From positions 62,001-126,000 of the forward strand of contig UQID01000001.1 of the NCBI GenBank assembly GCA_900541045.1: DNA of 64,000 bases. Direction: 5' to 3'. Shown one piece after another: positions 7,920-16,033 of the stretch. The position numbers and the translations under genes are program-made. The DNA comes from an uncultured Collinsella sp. (lineage in GTDB: Bacteria > Actinomycetota > Coriobacteriia > Coriobacteriales > Coriobacteriaceae). The notes beneath the pieces are model-generated. The model was given only the letters and a program-made list of their open reading frames with translations, made no database searches and had not been told where the DNA came from. Each line of letters opens with the position of its first letter. Positions within the stretch are counted from its first letter, which is position 1.

Positions 7920-10637
7920 TCAGTTGTTATTGCCACCATCGAGCAATGCCTCAAAATCCTTCGCCGGCATGGGGCGGTAGTAGAGGAAGCCCTGAGCGTA
8001 GCGGGCGCCCATTTGTCGTAGCATGTTCGCCTGTTCATTTGTCTCGACGCCTTCGACCTCGACGGGCAGATGGAGCGACTGCGCCATTTCGAGCATCGAT
8101 GAAATGATTTGCGTGCTGCGGCCTTGATCGCGATCGGTGGGTACAAAGGCGCGGTCGAGCTTGATGACGTCGACGTTGACGTTCTTGAGCATCGCGAGCG
8201 TGGACTGACCGGTGCCAAAATCGTCCATATAGGTCGAGAAGCCGCGGGTGTGCAGGTCGGCCGTCAGTTTGTCCACGGCCTCGGACTCTCCCGTATAAGC
8301 CGTCTCGGTGATCTCGATACGCATGAGCTCGGGCGGTAGGTTGTATTGGGCGGCGAGCGCCCCCATATGCTCGGCAACGTCGCAGGCAAGGATATCCACG
8401 CGCGACACATTAAGCGAAACCGGAACCACACGAAGCCCTCGATCGATGCGCTCGCGCAGCCACGAGGCGACACCCTGCCAAATGTACTTGTCGAGCGTCA
8501 CCACAAAGCCGCTTTCCTCGAGTGCGGGGATAAACGTTGCGGGCGAAATGAGAGAGCCGTCCTTGTCAATCCAGCGGGTGAGTGCTTCGGCGCCAATAAT
8601 CTCACCGGTTTCCATATCGACCTGGGGCTGCAAGTGGTAGGTAATACGACCATCTGAGAGCGCGTACTGGAATTCGGTCAGCGTGCGGTGGAACGCGACT
8701 TCGCGCTCGTACTCCGCGGGGCAGAAAATGGCAATGCGCTCCTTAAAGTCGTTTTTTGCGCGCCGATTGGTAAACATGGCCTTCGCCTGCGCATCGATGG
8801 TGATCTCCTCATTGGAGTCGATGGGGTAAACGCCCATGGACGGCCAAAAACCTACGCCGTCGTTGTGCTTGGCTACAGCCTCGCGCACGCGCGCATAGAC
8901 ACGGTGAACGAAATCGTGCTCAAAGGGTATGAGCAGACAAAAGTCGTCTTGTCCCCAGTATCCCGCGACACCCATGTTGGCGTTCTCGATATCCTTGAGC
9001 ACCGTGCCCACATCGGCAAGCATACGGTCGCCTTCGGCCTGTCCATACCATTCGTTAAATAGGCGCATGTGGCCCATGTCGACGGTGGCGATACACCAAG
9101 CGCCGTCGCGCCTTGCCTTGATGAAGGCATTGGCACGGCGCATAAACTCGCTGGGGCGGTAGAGGCCTGTGAGCATGTCGAGGTGCTCGGCGACGGCGCC
9201 TTTGCGTTCCATCTCGGGTATGGGCAGACTGTCGTTGGGAACAAGTCCGCCGGCCGTGCGAAGGCGACGATCGAGTTCGCCCAAAACAGTCGATGCTTGG
9301 GAGTCCAGGCGTTCGTAAAAGGTCGGGACGACAAGACAGACGGGAGCAATGGTGTCGCCTGCGATTTGCACAGGAGCGAAAACGGCCTCTTTAAGGTGGC
9401 GGGTCAGTTGCTCGAATGCCTCGTGGTCCAGGTCATTGCTGAGCACGACGAACTGGACGCTACGTGAACGGTAGACCCTGCTCCTGCCGCGGGTGATCGA
9501 CAGCATGCGGCCTGCGTATTCGGCGAGCATGTTGTCGACAGCCTCGGCTCCGTAGAGCTCGTTGAGCTTTGTCGTGCCACGAACGCGCACCGCTATAAGG
9601 CCCGTCTCGCAACGGTCGCAACGACAGGCGTCGATGGCATTGACCAACATGCGCTGGGTGCCGAGGCCTGTCGCGGCGTCGACGGTTTCGGCAAGTGAGT
9701 GGTTGACGAGCTCGCCGACATAGAGCGAGGGGACATTTTCGTCGCCGTCGATGCGAAACCCGCGAGCACGGCAGAGGACGTAGTCGCCGACGGCATTGCG
9801 CACACGATACTGCATGACGCGACGGTGCTTGGTGCCGTTATAGACCTGGTCGATGTCGTTGATGTAGGCCTCAAGGTCATCGGGATGCACGCGCGTTTTC
9901 CAGTAATCGCGACAGTTGTCTATGTGCTCCGAGGGAAGGCCAAGATCGCGCAAGGCGCCTTGCGACCAAAGGGTGCGATGTTTGTCCAAGTTCTCGATAA
10001 AGAAATAGCGGCCCTCGTTGAGCATCGAAAAGGCGTCGAAAATACGGTCGCTTATTTCGAAGTCGTCGGCGTGGACTTGCGTGATATTGCGTCGATCAAG
10101 GTGCATGGCATGACGTAGCTTGTAGTCGTACATGCGATGGTCGGCATCGAGCGTCATGCGATTGGGGGCTTCGCCCAGGGCGGGGTCGGCATACGACACT
10201 CCATAGCTAAACGAGCGGGGCATCTCGGAATCGTTGTTTTTGAGTAGGACCGTTCGGCAGTGTTCCAGACGTTCGGCGAGGTCGTCCTCGGTCGCAATCG
10301 TAGATAGGATGGCAAACTCGTCGCCGCCTATGCGAAACGCCGCTTCGTCCACTTTCATATACAGCTTGAGATAGAGGCTTACCTGCAAAATATAGCGGTT
10401 GCCCTCGTCATGGCCAAAGACGTCGTTGCAGTGCTTGAGATTGTCGATATCGATGTACGCCATGGTAACGGGGGTGTCCTGCTCCCAGAGCTCCTCGAGG
10501 GAACGGGCAAAGCCGCCGCGGTTGCCAAGTCCAGTAAGCTGGTCGGTAAAGGCGGTCCTAATCAGATCATCCTGGCGCTCGAGAAGGTCGCGGACGGTCT
10601 TTTCGAGCGTTTTGGTGTAATTGCTGACAGTATCCAT
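7920..10637 (-). CDS. GGDEF-PAS-GGDEF'-GGDEF'-EAL cyclic-di-GMP protein
   Basis: A 905-residue protein. The first GGDEF domain is intact (FRIGGDEF at 102-108). It is followed by a PAS-like domain (TRVHPDDLEAY), a degenerate GGDEF lacking the motif, a third GGDEF-like domain with WGQDDF (about residue 560), and an EAL domain. The EAL domain keeps EAL (about 683), LNVS, ITET, DDFGTG, IKLD and EGVET, so phosphodiesterase activity is plausible. No membrane segment is present. One chain could both make and break cyclic di-GMP, with PAS or the degenerate domains acting as sensors. The first 500 residues share their domain plan with the downstream cyclase gene. Confidence 0.92.
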   Translation of the reverse strand: MDTVSNYTKTLEKTVRDLLERQDDLIRTAFTDQLTGLGNRGGFARSLEELWEQDTPVTMAYIDIDNLKHCNDVFGHDEGNRYILQVSLYLKLYMKVDEAAFRIGGDEFAILSTIATEDDLAERLEHCRTVLLKNNDSEMPRSFSYGVSYADPALGEAPNRMTLDADHRMYDYKLRHAMHLDRRNITQVHADDFEISDRIFDAFSMLNEGRYFFIENLDKHRTLWSQGALRDLGLPSEHIDNCRDYWKTRVHPDDLEAYINDIDQVYNGTKHRRVMQYRVRNAVGDYVLCRARGFRIDGDENVPSLYVGELVNHSLAETVDAATGLGTQRMLVNAIDACRCDRCETGLIAVRVRGTTKLNELYGAEAVDNMLAEYAGRMLSITRGRSRVYRSRSVQFVVLSNDLDHEAFEQLTRHLKEAVFAPVQIAGDTIAPVCLVVPTFYERLDSQASTVLGELDRRLRTAGGLVPNDSLPIPEMERKGAVAEHLDMLTGLYRPSEFMRRANAFIKARRDGAWCIATVDMGHMRLFNEWYGQAEGDRMLADVGTVLKDIENANMGVAGYWGQDDFCLLIPFEHDFVHRVYARVREAVAKHNDGVGFWPSMGVYPIDSNEEITIDAQAKAMFTNRRAKNDFKERIAIFCPAEYEREVAFHRTLTEFQYALSDGRITYHLQPQVDMETGEIIGAEALTRWIDKDGSLISPATFIPALEESGFVVTLDKYIWQGVASWLRERIDRGLRVVPVSLNVSRVDILACDVAEHMGALAAQYNLPPELMRIEITETAYTGESEAVDKLTADLHTRGFSTYMDDFGTGQSTLAMLKNVNVDVIKLDRAFVPTDRDQGRSTQIISSMLEMAQSLHLPVEVEGVETNEQANMLRQMGARYAQGFLYYRPMPAKDFEALLDGGNNN

Positions 10638-10959
10638 GTCGTAAGCGGCTTTCTGAGGTCGGGCGGATTGCGTCGGGCGAGCTCGTTGTGCACACGCGTT
10701 GTTGTTCGGCGCTTTGCGTGTATCCAGGCCCCGCCTTGCTGCGTTGTTGGGTTACTTTACCGGCTAATGTTCGCTGTTGATAACTACTGCGTAGTATAAA
10801 CAACAGCACACAATTATATATGGGTGCACATGCTGTGGGCGGCCATTATTCGACAAACGGCAGCGCGACGATGCGATGTCCGATGAAAATGCGACTGAGA
10901 CGATATATGTTGACGGGTATACTTGTCCCGGTTTTAAACGCAGGAACGGAGATGGTCGC
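10638..10959. other. 322-bp divergent intergenic region
   Basis: This spacer separates the divergent EAL-protein and patatin genes. It contains a dyad ACTAC-TGC-GTAGT at 10783-10795 in an AT-rich stretch, and a promoter-like pair close to the patatin gene (listed separately). I see no coding potential with codon usage like the neighbours. Confidence 0.5.
10910..10938 (+). promoter_or_regulatory. Candidate promoter of the patatin gene
   Basis: TTGACG at 10910-10915 and TTTAAA at 10933-10938 are separated by 17 bases. Transcription would start about 15 bases before the ATG at 10960, just upstream of the ribosome site CGGAGA. Confidence 0.4.
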
Positions 10960-11829
10960 ATGGCACAGCCGGATACGACGCGCACGGTGGGGCTCGCGCT
11001 CGAGGGAGGCGGCTACCGCGGTATGTATACGGCGGGCGTGCTCGACGTTTGGATGGAGCACGGTTTGACCTGCGACCATATGGTGGGTGTCTCGGCGGGC
11101 GCGGCGTTTGGCTACAATTTTAAATCGCGCCAGATCGGCCGCGCCATTCGCTATAACAAGGCCTATTGTGCCGACAAGCGCTATGCGGGTGTAGCAAGCT
11201 GGCTGCGGACCGGCGATATGTTCAATGCCGATTTTGCCTATCACGAGGTGCCCATCGAGCGCGATCCCATCGATTTGGAGACATATCGTGCCTGCTCCAT
11301 GCGGTTTACGTGCGTGTGTACCGATATCGAGACGGGCAAGGCCGTCTACCATGACCTGCCTTATGGCGACGAGCGGGATATCGAGTGGATCCGGGCGTCG
11401 TCTGCTATTCCCGTGGCGACGCGTCCCGTTGCTATTGACGGGCATAAGTATCTGGATGGTGGCGTGGCTGATTCTATTCCCAGCGCATGGCTGTTTGCGC
11501 AGGGGTATGACCGCAATATCGTGGTGCTCACGCAGCCGGCGGGTTTTGTGAAGCAGCCCAACAGCGTGATGCCCATGCTGCGGCGCGTGTTCCGTCACTA
11601 CCCAGAGTTTGTCGCAGCGCTTGAGCATCGGCATGAGGTCTACAATGCCACGCTCGATGACCTGGCACGTCGCGAGTCTGCCGGCGAGGTCTTTGTGGTG
11701 CGGCCGAGCGAATCGGTGAAGGTGCCGTCGCTGTGCCGCGAACCGGATGAGCTCGAGCGCATCTACCAGGTCGGTCGCCGCGATGCGGAGGCGACTTTGC
11801 CGGCGTTGGAGGCCTACCTAGCGGGGTAG
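10960..11829 (+). CDS. Patatin-like phospholipase/lipid acyl hydrolase
   Basis: A 289-residue protein with the whole patatin catalytic set: oxyanion loop GGGYRG (16-21), nucleophile GVSAG (serine at 45) and the aspartate of DGGVADS at about 166. It has no signal peptide, so it acts in the cytoplasm or at the inner membrane face. It belongs to the short bacterial YjjU/RssA-type group, which hydrolyses acyl lipids. ATG 10960 follows ACGGAGATGG; an upstream in-frame ATG at 10876 adds 28 residues unlike any patatin. The neighbours do not suggest a pathway. Confidence 0.9.
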   Translation: MAQPDTTRTVGLALEGGGYRGMYTAGVLDVWMEHGLTCDHMVGVSAGAAFGYNFKSRQIGRAIRYNKAYCADKRYAGVASWLRTGDMFNADFAYHEVPIERDPIDLETYRACSMRFTCVCTDIETGKAVYHDLPYGDERDIEWIRASSAIPVATRPVAIDGHKYLDGGVADSIPSAWLFAQGYDRNIVVLTQPAGFVKQPNSVMPMLRRVFRHYPEFVAALEHRHEVYNATLDDLARRESAGEVFVVRPSESVKVPSLCREPDELERIYQVGRRDAEATLPALEAYLAG

Positions 11830-11840
11830 GGGTTGCATAC

Positions 11841-11886
11841 GGAAAGCGCATCCCGGAATGGAGGTCCAAACTGGGATGCGCTTTCC
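11841..11886. terminator. Bidirectional terminator between patatin and thiE
   Basis: GGAAAGCGCATCCC and GGGATGCGCTTTCC form a 14-bp perfect stem with an 18-base loop between the convergent patatin and thiE genes. It can stop transcription from both sides. Confidence 0.75.
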
Positions 11887-11930
11887 GCTCTAGAAGATAT
11901 GAGACTGTGGATCAGCTGCTCGGCTTATGC

Positions 11931-12626
11931 CTATGCCTGCTGCCAGGTGTCGACGAGCTCCTTGGCGGCGGCGTAGGGGTCGTCGGCGCTGCAGACGGCG
12001 CTCACCACAAAGAAGCCGTCGACGCCGGTGGCCTTGAGCTGCGGCAGGTCGGCCGTCTTGACGCCGCCGCCCACCACGATGGGCACGGGGCTTGCCGCGT
12101 GGAGTGCGGCCAGGTCCTCAAAGCTTTTGGTGATGATGGAGCCGTCGGCCGCGCGTCCGCAATCGCGCTTGGTCTCGGTCTCGTGGAGCGGGCCGATGCC
12201 CAGGTAGTCGACCAGACTCATGTCGGCGGTCTTGACGTATTCGAGCATCTCCTCGCAGCGGGCCGAAAGGCCCACGATGGCATCGGGGCCCAAAAGTTTG
12301 CGGCAGACCTCGACGGGAATATCGCTCTGGCCCACGTGCACGCCATCGACAGCAATACCCTGCTCGCGCGCGGCGAGTACGCAGTCCAGGCGGTCGTCGA
12401 TTAACAGGGCGACCTGACCGGTCTTGCCGGCCTGTGCGATTGCCTGCGCGGCGTCGCCGGTCAGTGCGATGATCTCGCGGGCGCTTGCCACCTTGGAGCG
12501 CACCTGGATGTAGGTAAAGCCGGCATCGAGCGCCTGGGCCACCACATCGCCCACGGGACGTCCCAGCGTGTTTTCGGGGCCGAGTACCAGATAGGCCGAG
12601 ATATCAAGGTTGTCGCGGATGCTCAT
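11931..12626 (-). CDS. thiE: Thiamine-phosphate synthase
   Basis: TIM-barrel enzyme of 231 residues that joins HMP-pyrophosphate to thiazole phosphate, giving thiamine phosphate. Typical motifs are YIQVRSK near the N-terminus, LLIDDRLD, GVHVGQSD, LGIGPLHETETK and VVGGGVKTADL. The start ATG (12624-12626) overlaps the TGA of the preceding gene (ATGA), with AGGAGG seven bases upstream, so translation is coupled. It is the last gene of the TPP-riboswitch operon thiM - thiamine-binding gene - thiE. HMP-phosphate supply (thiD/thiC) is not in the window. Confidence 0.95.
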   Translation of the reverse strand: MSIRDNLDISAYLVLGPENTLGRPVGDVVAQALDAGFTYIQVRSKVASAREIIALTGDAAQAIAQAGKTGQVALLIDDRLDCVLAAREQGIAVDGVHVGQSDIPVEVCRKLLGPDAIVGLSARCEEMLEYVKTADMSLVDYLGIGPLHETETKRDCGRAADGSIITKSFEDLAALHAASPVPIVVGGGVKTADLPQLKATGVDGFFVVSAVCSADDPYAAAKELVDTWQQA

Positions 12627-12964
12627 CGTGCTTCCTCCTGCTTTTTGATCTGTGCTTCCATGCGCTCGAGTTTGCCGGTCATGGTGTCGGTAAATCCGGG
12701 TCGAATATCGGCCTTGAGCACGACTTCGGTGCGGATGCCCTTGCTCGCCAACACAAAGGTTGCGTCGCGCACGACCTGCATGACCTCGTCCCAGTCGCCC
12801 TCGATTTCGGTGAACATCGAGGTGGTGCGGTTGGGAAGGCCGCTCTCGCGAATGACGCGCACGACCTCGGCGACCTCGGCGGAGAGTTCATCGCCGGTGC
12901 CGCACGGGGCGATGGCCACGGCGACGAGCGTGTTCATGCCGGTATTGGTTGCGGGCTCGGACAT
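12623..12964 (-). CDS. MTH1187/YkoF-type thiamine-binding protein
   Basis: A 113-residue protein of the MTH1187 (DUF77, YqgV) family: VAVAIAPCGTGDELSAEV at the start, then SMFTEIEGDWDEVMQVV and RTEVVLKADIRPG. The fold is ferredoxin-like, and relatives such as YkoF bind thiamine or its HMP moiety. Its place between thiM and thiE, inside a TPP-riboswitch operon and with overlapping or nearly overlapping codons on both sides, supports a role in binding or delivering a thiamine precursor. AGGAGG lies upstream of ATG 12964. Confidence 0.88.
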   Translation of the reverse strand: MSEPATNTGMNTLVAVAIAPCGTGDELSAEVAEVVRVIRESGLPNRTTSMFTEIEGDWDEVMQVVRDATFVLASKGIRTEVVLKADIRPGFTDTMTGKLERMEAQIKKQEEAR

Positions 12965-12967
12965 GGC

Positions 12968-13807
12968 TTATGCCTCCTCGAGCTCGAGCTGGTTGTTGGC
13001 GATGTCTTGGGCGGTCGCGCGGTAGAGCTCGTCGATAAAGGCCACCTTAAAGCTTGCCGGGGCATCGGCGACAGCGGCGGCACGCGTGCCGGCAACGTTG
13101 TAGACCGCGGTGCCGCAGACGGCTGCCGTAAACGGATCGGTGACGCAGGCGTACACGGCCAGCACGCCGCCCTGCGAGCAGCCGCAGCCGGTGATCTTTG
13201 ACATGAGCGGGCTGCCGCCGTGGGACTTGGCCACGGTCGTGCCGTCGGTGATTAGGTCGACTTCGCCCGAGACCACTACGGCGCCGCCGGTGTAACGGGC
13301 GAGCGCCACGGCGGCATCGCGGGCGGCGTCGACCGTGTCGGTGGTATCGACACCGCGCACGCGGCTCAGATCAGCCGCCTCGCCCTCAAGACCCCACAGG
13401 CCGGCGAGTGCGATGATCTCGGAGGCGTTGCCGCGCACGATGGCGGGCTTGTACTGCTTGAGCTCGTTTACCAGCTGGGTGCGCAGGCTGCCGATGCCCA
13501 GGCCCACCGGATCGAGCACCCAGGGCTTGCCGGCGTCGTGTGCCGCCTTGGCCGCGCGGGGAATCGTCTGCTCGTAGATGGGGAAGAGCGTGCCCATGTT
13601 GAGATAGATGGCGCCGCCGCCGGCAACGAGCGCCTCGCCCTCGTCGGGCAGATAGACCATGGCGGCCGAACCGCCCACGGCGAGCTGCGCGTTGGCGACA
13701 AAGTCAATCGTCACCGTGTTGGTGATGGAGCCGGCCATTGGATTGGTGGCGCGAATCTCCTCCACGGCCTTGACCATATGCTGCTTAAGCTGTTCCGAAT
13801 CAATCAC
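12968..13807 (-). CDS. thiM: Hydroxyethylthiazole kinase
   Basis: Ribokinase-fold enzyme of 279 residues that phosphorylates salvaged hydroxyethylthiazole for thiamine synthesis. It shows SITNTVTIDFVANAQLAVGG near the start, PWVLDPVGLG, AIVRGNASEI, and the anion-hole/catalytic segment ITGCGCSQGG. Start choice: GTG at 13805-13807 with AAGGAGG eight bases upstream. Longer in-frame versions would translate the riboswitch terminator and are wrong. It is first in the operon and is directly controlled by the upstream TPP riboswitch. Confidence 0.94.
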   Translation of the reverse strand: MIDSEQLKQHMVKAVEEIRATNPMAGSITNTVTIDFVANAQLAVGGSAAMVYLPDEGEALVAGGGAIYLNMGTLFPIYEQTIPRAAKAAHDAGKPWVLDPVGLGIGSLRTQLVNELKQYKPAIVRGNASEIIALAGLWGLEGEAADLSRVRGVDTTDTVDAARDAAVALARYTGGAVVVSGEVDLITDGTTVAKSHGGSPLMSKITGCGCSQGGVLAVYACVTDPFTAAVCGTAVYNVAGTRAAAVADAPASFKVAFIDELYRATAQDIANNQLELEEA

Positions 13808-13830
13808 TGCACATGCCTCCTTGGCATAGA

Positions 13831-13859
13831 AAAGGGGCGCTGTGCATAGACAGCGCCCC
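13831..13859 (-). terminator. Riboswitch expression-platform terminator
   Basis: On the minus strand GGGGCGCTGT and ACAGCGCCCC form a 10-bp GC-rich stem followed by TTTTCT. It sits between the TPP aptamer and the thiM ribosome site, where an intrinsic terminator would stop transcription when TPP is bound. Confidence 0.85.
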
Positions 13860-13869
13860 TGCAAAGGCG

Positions 13870-13962
13870 GCATGCTCCCTACGCCAGCATTAACTGACAG
13901 GTTCAAAGGATTGGGCCCCATGCCCTCTCAGCCTTGTGGTTTGCACCGCCGGCACTCCCGCA
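13870..13962 (-). ncRNA. TPP riboswitch (THI element) of thiM
   Basis: Read on the minus strand, the segment contains the conserved THI-box blocks in order: GGGAGTGCC, GGCTGAGAGGG, TTTGAACCTG, then TAATGCTGGCGTAGGGAGC. These make the pyrimidine- and pyrophosphate-sensing arms of the TPP aptamer. The downstream terminator at 13831-13859 indicates transcriptional control of the thiM operon. Confidence 0.96.
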
Positions 13963-13990
13963 TCGAATCTGTTGTTCCCTATACTAACGC

Positions 13991-14025
13991 ACCTGCCAAA
14001 AAGGGACAGGTTTATTTTGGCAGGT
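13991..14025. repeat. GGGAC-core palindrome upstream of the HAD gene
   Basis: ACCTGCCAAAA and TTTTGGCAGGT are perfect 11-bp arms around AGGGACAGGTTTA. It lies between the divergent thiM operon and HAD hydrolase gene and belongs to the palindrome family described in findings. TACAAT at 14030-14035 just downstream could be the -10 box of the HAD gene. Confidence 0.7.
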
Positions 14026-14062
14026 CGTTACAATAGGTAGGACCGATACGAATGGGGGCCTT

Positions 14063-14971
14063 ATGATAAAACTTGTGCTGACCGATATGGACGATACGTT
14101 GATTCCAGCCGGGCATGACGGCGCCAGCGACTACGCCATCGAGGGCATTCATGCCATGCAGGCGGCGGGTCTGCACTTTGGCCCGGTTTCGGGTCGCCAG
14201 CCGTCTGCGATGGGCTGGATGTTCCGCAATCGCGCCGAGTGCTTTTCGACTGGTGCGTTCTGTAACGGCCAGGTTATGTTTGTCGACGGTCAGGCGATCG
14301 CTTCGCGCGCGACCGACAACGATGCCCTGATGCGTCTGGCCGATTACCTCGAGCAAGAGACCGACGATACCTATCTAAAGGTCTACAGCCTGGGTGATGA
14401 CTTTTGGGATAACGATGCCTATTGCGTGACGAGCGACCCCGAGCGCGTGCGTCGCGCTATGGAGTCGGGTGGCAACGCGTGGCTCAAGGGCGAAGAGGCC
14501 CCGTGCCGTCCCGTCGTCGATGACGCGCCGGTGTTCAAGGCGAATATCTGGAGTGCTCGTTCGCGTGAGGAGCTCGCGGAGCTACGCGAGCGCGTTGCCG
14601 CTGAGGTGCCGGAACTCTCGCTCGTGTTTCCCAACAATCGTGTGCGCCTGTTCGACATCCTTCCAGCAGGTTGGGACAAGGGTTGCGCTGCGCTGGAGTT
14701 GGCGCGCGCTTTGGACCTGACGCCCGATGAGGTGGCCGTATTTGGCGATTCCGATAACGATCTGCCCATGATCGATGCCGTTCCCAACTCCGTTGCAGTC
14801 GCCAATGCCAACGAGGCTGTCACGGCTGCCGCGCGCTGGCATATCGGCGCTGCGGCAGACGATGCGGTCGCCGGGGCTCTGCATCAGATTGCCTCCTGCG
14901 CCGCGACGGGGGAAATGCCGTCGTTTATGCGTCAGATGAGCACGACGGGTTTCGACGTCACGAACGTCTAG
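14063..14971 (+). CDS. Cof-type HAD phosphatase
   Basis: A 302-residue HAD superfamily hydrolase. Motif I is DMDDTL (aspartates 8 and 10), there is a large C2-type cap, and motif IV is GDSDNDLPMIDAV near residue 232. Cof-type enzymes dephosphorylate sugar phosphates, FMN or other small phosphates; the substrate cannot be told from sequence. It ends 10 bases before the LysR gene on the same strand and may be co-transcribed with it. Confidence 0.9.
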   Translation: MIKLVLTDMDDTLIPAGHDGASDYAIEGIHAMQAAGLHFGPVSGRQPSAMGWMFRNRAECFSTGAFCNGQVMFVDGQAIASRATDNDALMRLADYLEQETDDTYLKVYSLGDDFWDNDAYCVTSDPERVRRAMESGGNAWLKGEEAPCRPVVDDAPVFKANIWSARSREELAELRERVAAEVPELSLVFPNNRVRLFDILPAGWDKGCAALELARALDLTPDEVAVFGDSDNDLPMIDAVPNSVAVANANEAVTAAARWHIGAAADDAVAGALHQIASCAATGEMPSFMRQMSTTGFDVTNV

Positions 14972-14981
14972 GGAGGGCGCT

Positions 14982-15878
14982 ATGAAGCTTCAGCAGCTCA
15001 GGTATGTCGTCAAAGTTGCCGAATGCGGCAGCATTACCGAAGCCTCGCGCCGGCTCTTTGTGTCGCAGCCTTCGATTACCGCGTCGATCCGCGATCTCGA
15101 AAACGAGATGGGTGTGCACATCTTTGAGCGCACCAACAAGGGTGTCATTGTGTCCGAGGAGGGCGAGACCTTCTTGGGCTACGCGCGACAGGTGCTTGAC
15201 CAGGCCGATCTGCTCGAAGGCAAGTACAAGGGCGCATCCGAGCGGGTGCCGCACTTTAGTGTGAGCTGCCAGCATTATTCCTTTGCCGTTAACGCGTTTG
15301 TTGACGTGATCCGCGAGTTCGATGCCGCGCGCTACGACTTTACCCTGCGCGAGGAGCAGACTCACGAGATTATCGAGGACGTCGCGCATATGAAAAGCGA
15401 GCTCGGCATCCTGTACTTATCCGAGCACAATCGCGAGGTTATCGAGCGCATGCTGGCGGCCAACGAGCTCGTGTTCGAAGGGCTCTTCTGCGCCACGCCA
15501 CACGTCTTTGTGTGTGCCGACCATCCGTTGGCGGGTCGCTCGAGTGTGACGCTCGAGGACTTGGAAGACTACCCGTTCCTGTCCTATGAGCAGGGCAGCT
15601 ACAACTCGTTTTATTATTCCGAGGAACTGACCTCGACGTTTGAGCGTCGCAAGAATATCCGCGTGCGCGACCGTGCGACGTTGTTCAACCTGGCCATGGG
15701 CCTCAACGGCTACACGGTGTGTTCGGGCGTGATCAGCCACGAGCTCAACGGTCCAGGTATTATCTCCATTCCGCTCGATGTGGACGAGTACATGGAGATT
15801 GGCATCATCACGCGCAAGAACACGACGCTCACGCGCTACGGCCAAGCCTATATCGACGCGATCCGTCAGCATATCTAG
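14982..15878 (+). CDS. LysR-family regulator, MtaR/CpsY-like (methionine)
   Basis: A 298-residue LysR regulator with an N-terminal winged helix (SITEASRRLFVSQPSITASIRDLE) and an effector domain. The effector domain closely resembles streptococcal MtaR/CpsY as I remember it: FSVSCQHYSFAVNAF, EIIEDVAHMKSELGILYLS, RDRATLFNLAMGLNGYTVCSG. MtaR regulators control methionine uptake and synthesis. The next gene is a core-MetE methionine synthase with a LysR-type dyad about 66 bases before its inferred start site, so this is probably its activator. GGAGGGC precedes the ATG. Confidence 0.88.
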   Translation: MKLQQLRYVVKVAECGSITEASRRLFVSQPSITASIRDLENEMGVHIFERTNKGVIVSEEGETFLGYARQVLDQADLLEGKYKGASERVPHFSVSCQHYSFAVNAFVDVIREFDAARYDFTLREEQTHEIIEDVAHMKSELGILYLSEHNREVIERMLAANELVFEGLFCATPHVFVCADHPLAGRSSVTLEDLEDYPFLSYEQGSYNSFYYSEELTSTFERRKNIRVRDRATLFNLAMGLNGYTVCSGVISHELNGPGIISIPLDVDEYMEIGIITRKNTTLTRYGQAYIDAIRQHI

Positions 15879-15924
15879 ACTGCTGCGTCCTGTACAGGTC
15901 AAATCTCTTCATGGCAGTCCCAAC

Positions 15925-15947
15925 TGATATAGGAAGCATCTATATCA
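15925..15947. promoter_or_regulatory. LysR-type operator upstream of metE-like gene
   Basis: TGATATAG and CTATATCA are perfect 8-bp arms spaced by GAAGCAT. The centre lies about 66 bases before the start site predicted from the -35/-10 pair at 15967-15995, the classical place for a LysR activator box. Confidence 0.65.
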
Positions 15948-15966
15948 AACTGTTATAAACGTATAT

Positions 15967-15995
15967 TTTACGATGGCTATATGAGCGCTCATACT
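15967..15995 (+). promoter_or_regulatory. Candidate promoter of metE-like gene
   Basis: TTTACG at 15967-15972 and CATACT at 15990-15995 are separated by 17 bases, downstream of the LysR dyad. Both boxes are imperfect, as expected for an activator-dependent promoter. Confidence 0.45.
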
Positions 15996-16033
15996 TTGTC
16001 CCAGTAAAGCAACCAATGCAAAGGGAGATATCT

